DNA of 5,931 bases from Dehalococcoidia bacterium CG2_30_46_19 (GTDB taxonomy: Bacteria; Chloroflexota; Dehalococcoidia; GIF9; AB-539-J10): assembly GCA_001872925.1 (NCBI GenBank), contig MNYD01000106.1, forward strand, positions 1-5,931. Reading direction: 5' to 3'. A program made the translations under genes and the position numbers. This document shows, piece after piece, positions 5,745 to 5,931 of this stretch. Below the pieces are notes generated by a model. It was not told where the DNA came from, did not search any database, and saw only the letters and a list, made by a program, of their open reading frames with translations. How positions within the stretch are numbered: the first letter of the stretch is position 1; each line of letters opens with the position of its first letter.

Positions 5745-5931
5745 ATGGTGAGGATAGACAAGCGAACGAATGATGAAATCCGCCCGGTGCGTATAACCTT
5801 GGGGTATCAATCTTTTGCCGAAGGTTCAGCGTTAATAGAGGTAGGGCAGACGAGGGTGTTATGCTCCGTAAGTATGGAGGAAAGGGTTCCTAATTTTCTC
5901 AGGGATAGTGGAAAGGGCTGGGTGACGGCGG
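5745..5931 (+). CDS. rph: Ribonuclease PH, 5' part cut by window edge
   Basis: The first 62 codons are present of a family that is usually about 240 residues. RNase PH is a phosphorolytic 3'-to-5' exoribonuclease that trims tRNA 3' ends, acting as a ring hexamer in the cytoplasm. Recognisable segments are RTNDEIRPV, FAEGSALIEVGQTRVLC, and EERVPNFLRDSGKGWVTA, which matches the family pattern VPxFLRxxGKGWVTAEY. The start is ambiguous. ATG 5745 is chosen here, while GTG 5748 would align best with the family's MRxDGR opening, and ATG 5727, six codons earlier, lies inside the inverted repeat. None has a good Shine-Dalgarno sequence. It is separated from uvrB by 167 nt with its own candidate promoter, so it is probably a separate unit. 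Confidence 0.93.
   Translation, partial: MVRIDKRTNDEIRPVRITLGYQSFAEGSALIEVGQTRVLCSVSMEERVPNFLRDSGKGWVTA

Noticed and set aside
5506..5810. Minus-strand open frames of 75 and 61 residues across the uvrB end and the gap before rph
   Set aside because: They read through the inverted repeat and give cysteine-, histidine- and arginine-containing strings typical of mistranslated dispersed repeats. They also overlap uvrB or rph coding sequence.

Overview
The window is a chromosomal housekeeping region that carries one accessory two-gene insertion. All genes are on the + strand. In order they are: yebC (186-938), ruvC (943-1437), ruvA (1439-2020), an unrecognised 182-aa gene (2088-2636), a beta-class DNA methyltransferase (2637-3512), uvrB (3583-5577), and the first 62 codons of RNase PH (rph, from about 5745 to the window edge). 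The protein styles and the mixed GC content (roughly 40-50% in the housekeeping genes by hand counts) suggest a free-living bacterium. The gene mix and the UvrB and RNase PH sequences remind me of Chloroflexota, possibly Dehalococcoidia. That assignment is low to moderate confidence and cannot be settled without a search.

Region by region: 1-185 holds a short open frame of unknown meaning and a promoter with an extended -10 element. The promoter is placed so that transcription would begin at the A of the yebC ATG, so that mRNA may be leaderless. yebC-ruvC-ruvA are packed with gaps of 4 and 1 nt and look like one transcription unit. YebC is a YebC/PmpR/TACO1 protein, RuvC is the Holliday-junction resolvase, and RuvA is the junction-binding partner of the RuvB motor. 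ruvB itself does not follow in this window.

Between ruvA and uvrB lies a visibly more AT-rich module of two coupled genes: the stop codon of the first directly abuts the start codon of the second. The second is an amino-methyltransferase with unusual catalytic motifs (DPDY in place of DPPY, and no DPF in the SAM-binding motif). The first matches no family I can name. It is a candidate restriction endonuclease or modification partner. This pair is the most likely place for something undescribed.

After uvrB, the 167-nt gap holds a good candidate promoter for rph and, downstream of it, an 80-bp inverted repeat of a dispersed type. The repeat would form a large hairpin in the rph 5' leader, and its right end contains an alternative in-frame ATG for rph. 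A 12-bp piece identical to this repeat also occurs in the last codons of uvrB, suggesting that the UvrB C-terminus was reshaped by another copy of the element. Together the window concerns DNA integrity (junction resolution, nucleotide excision repair, DNA modification) with one translation-related gene and one RNA-processing gene at its ends.
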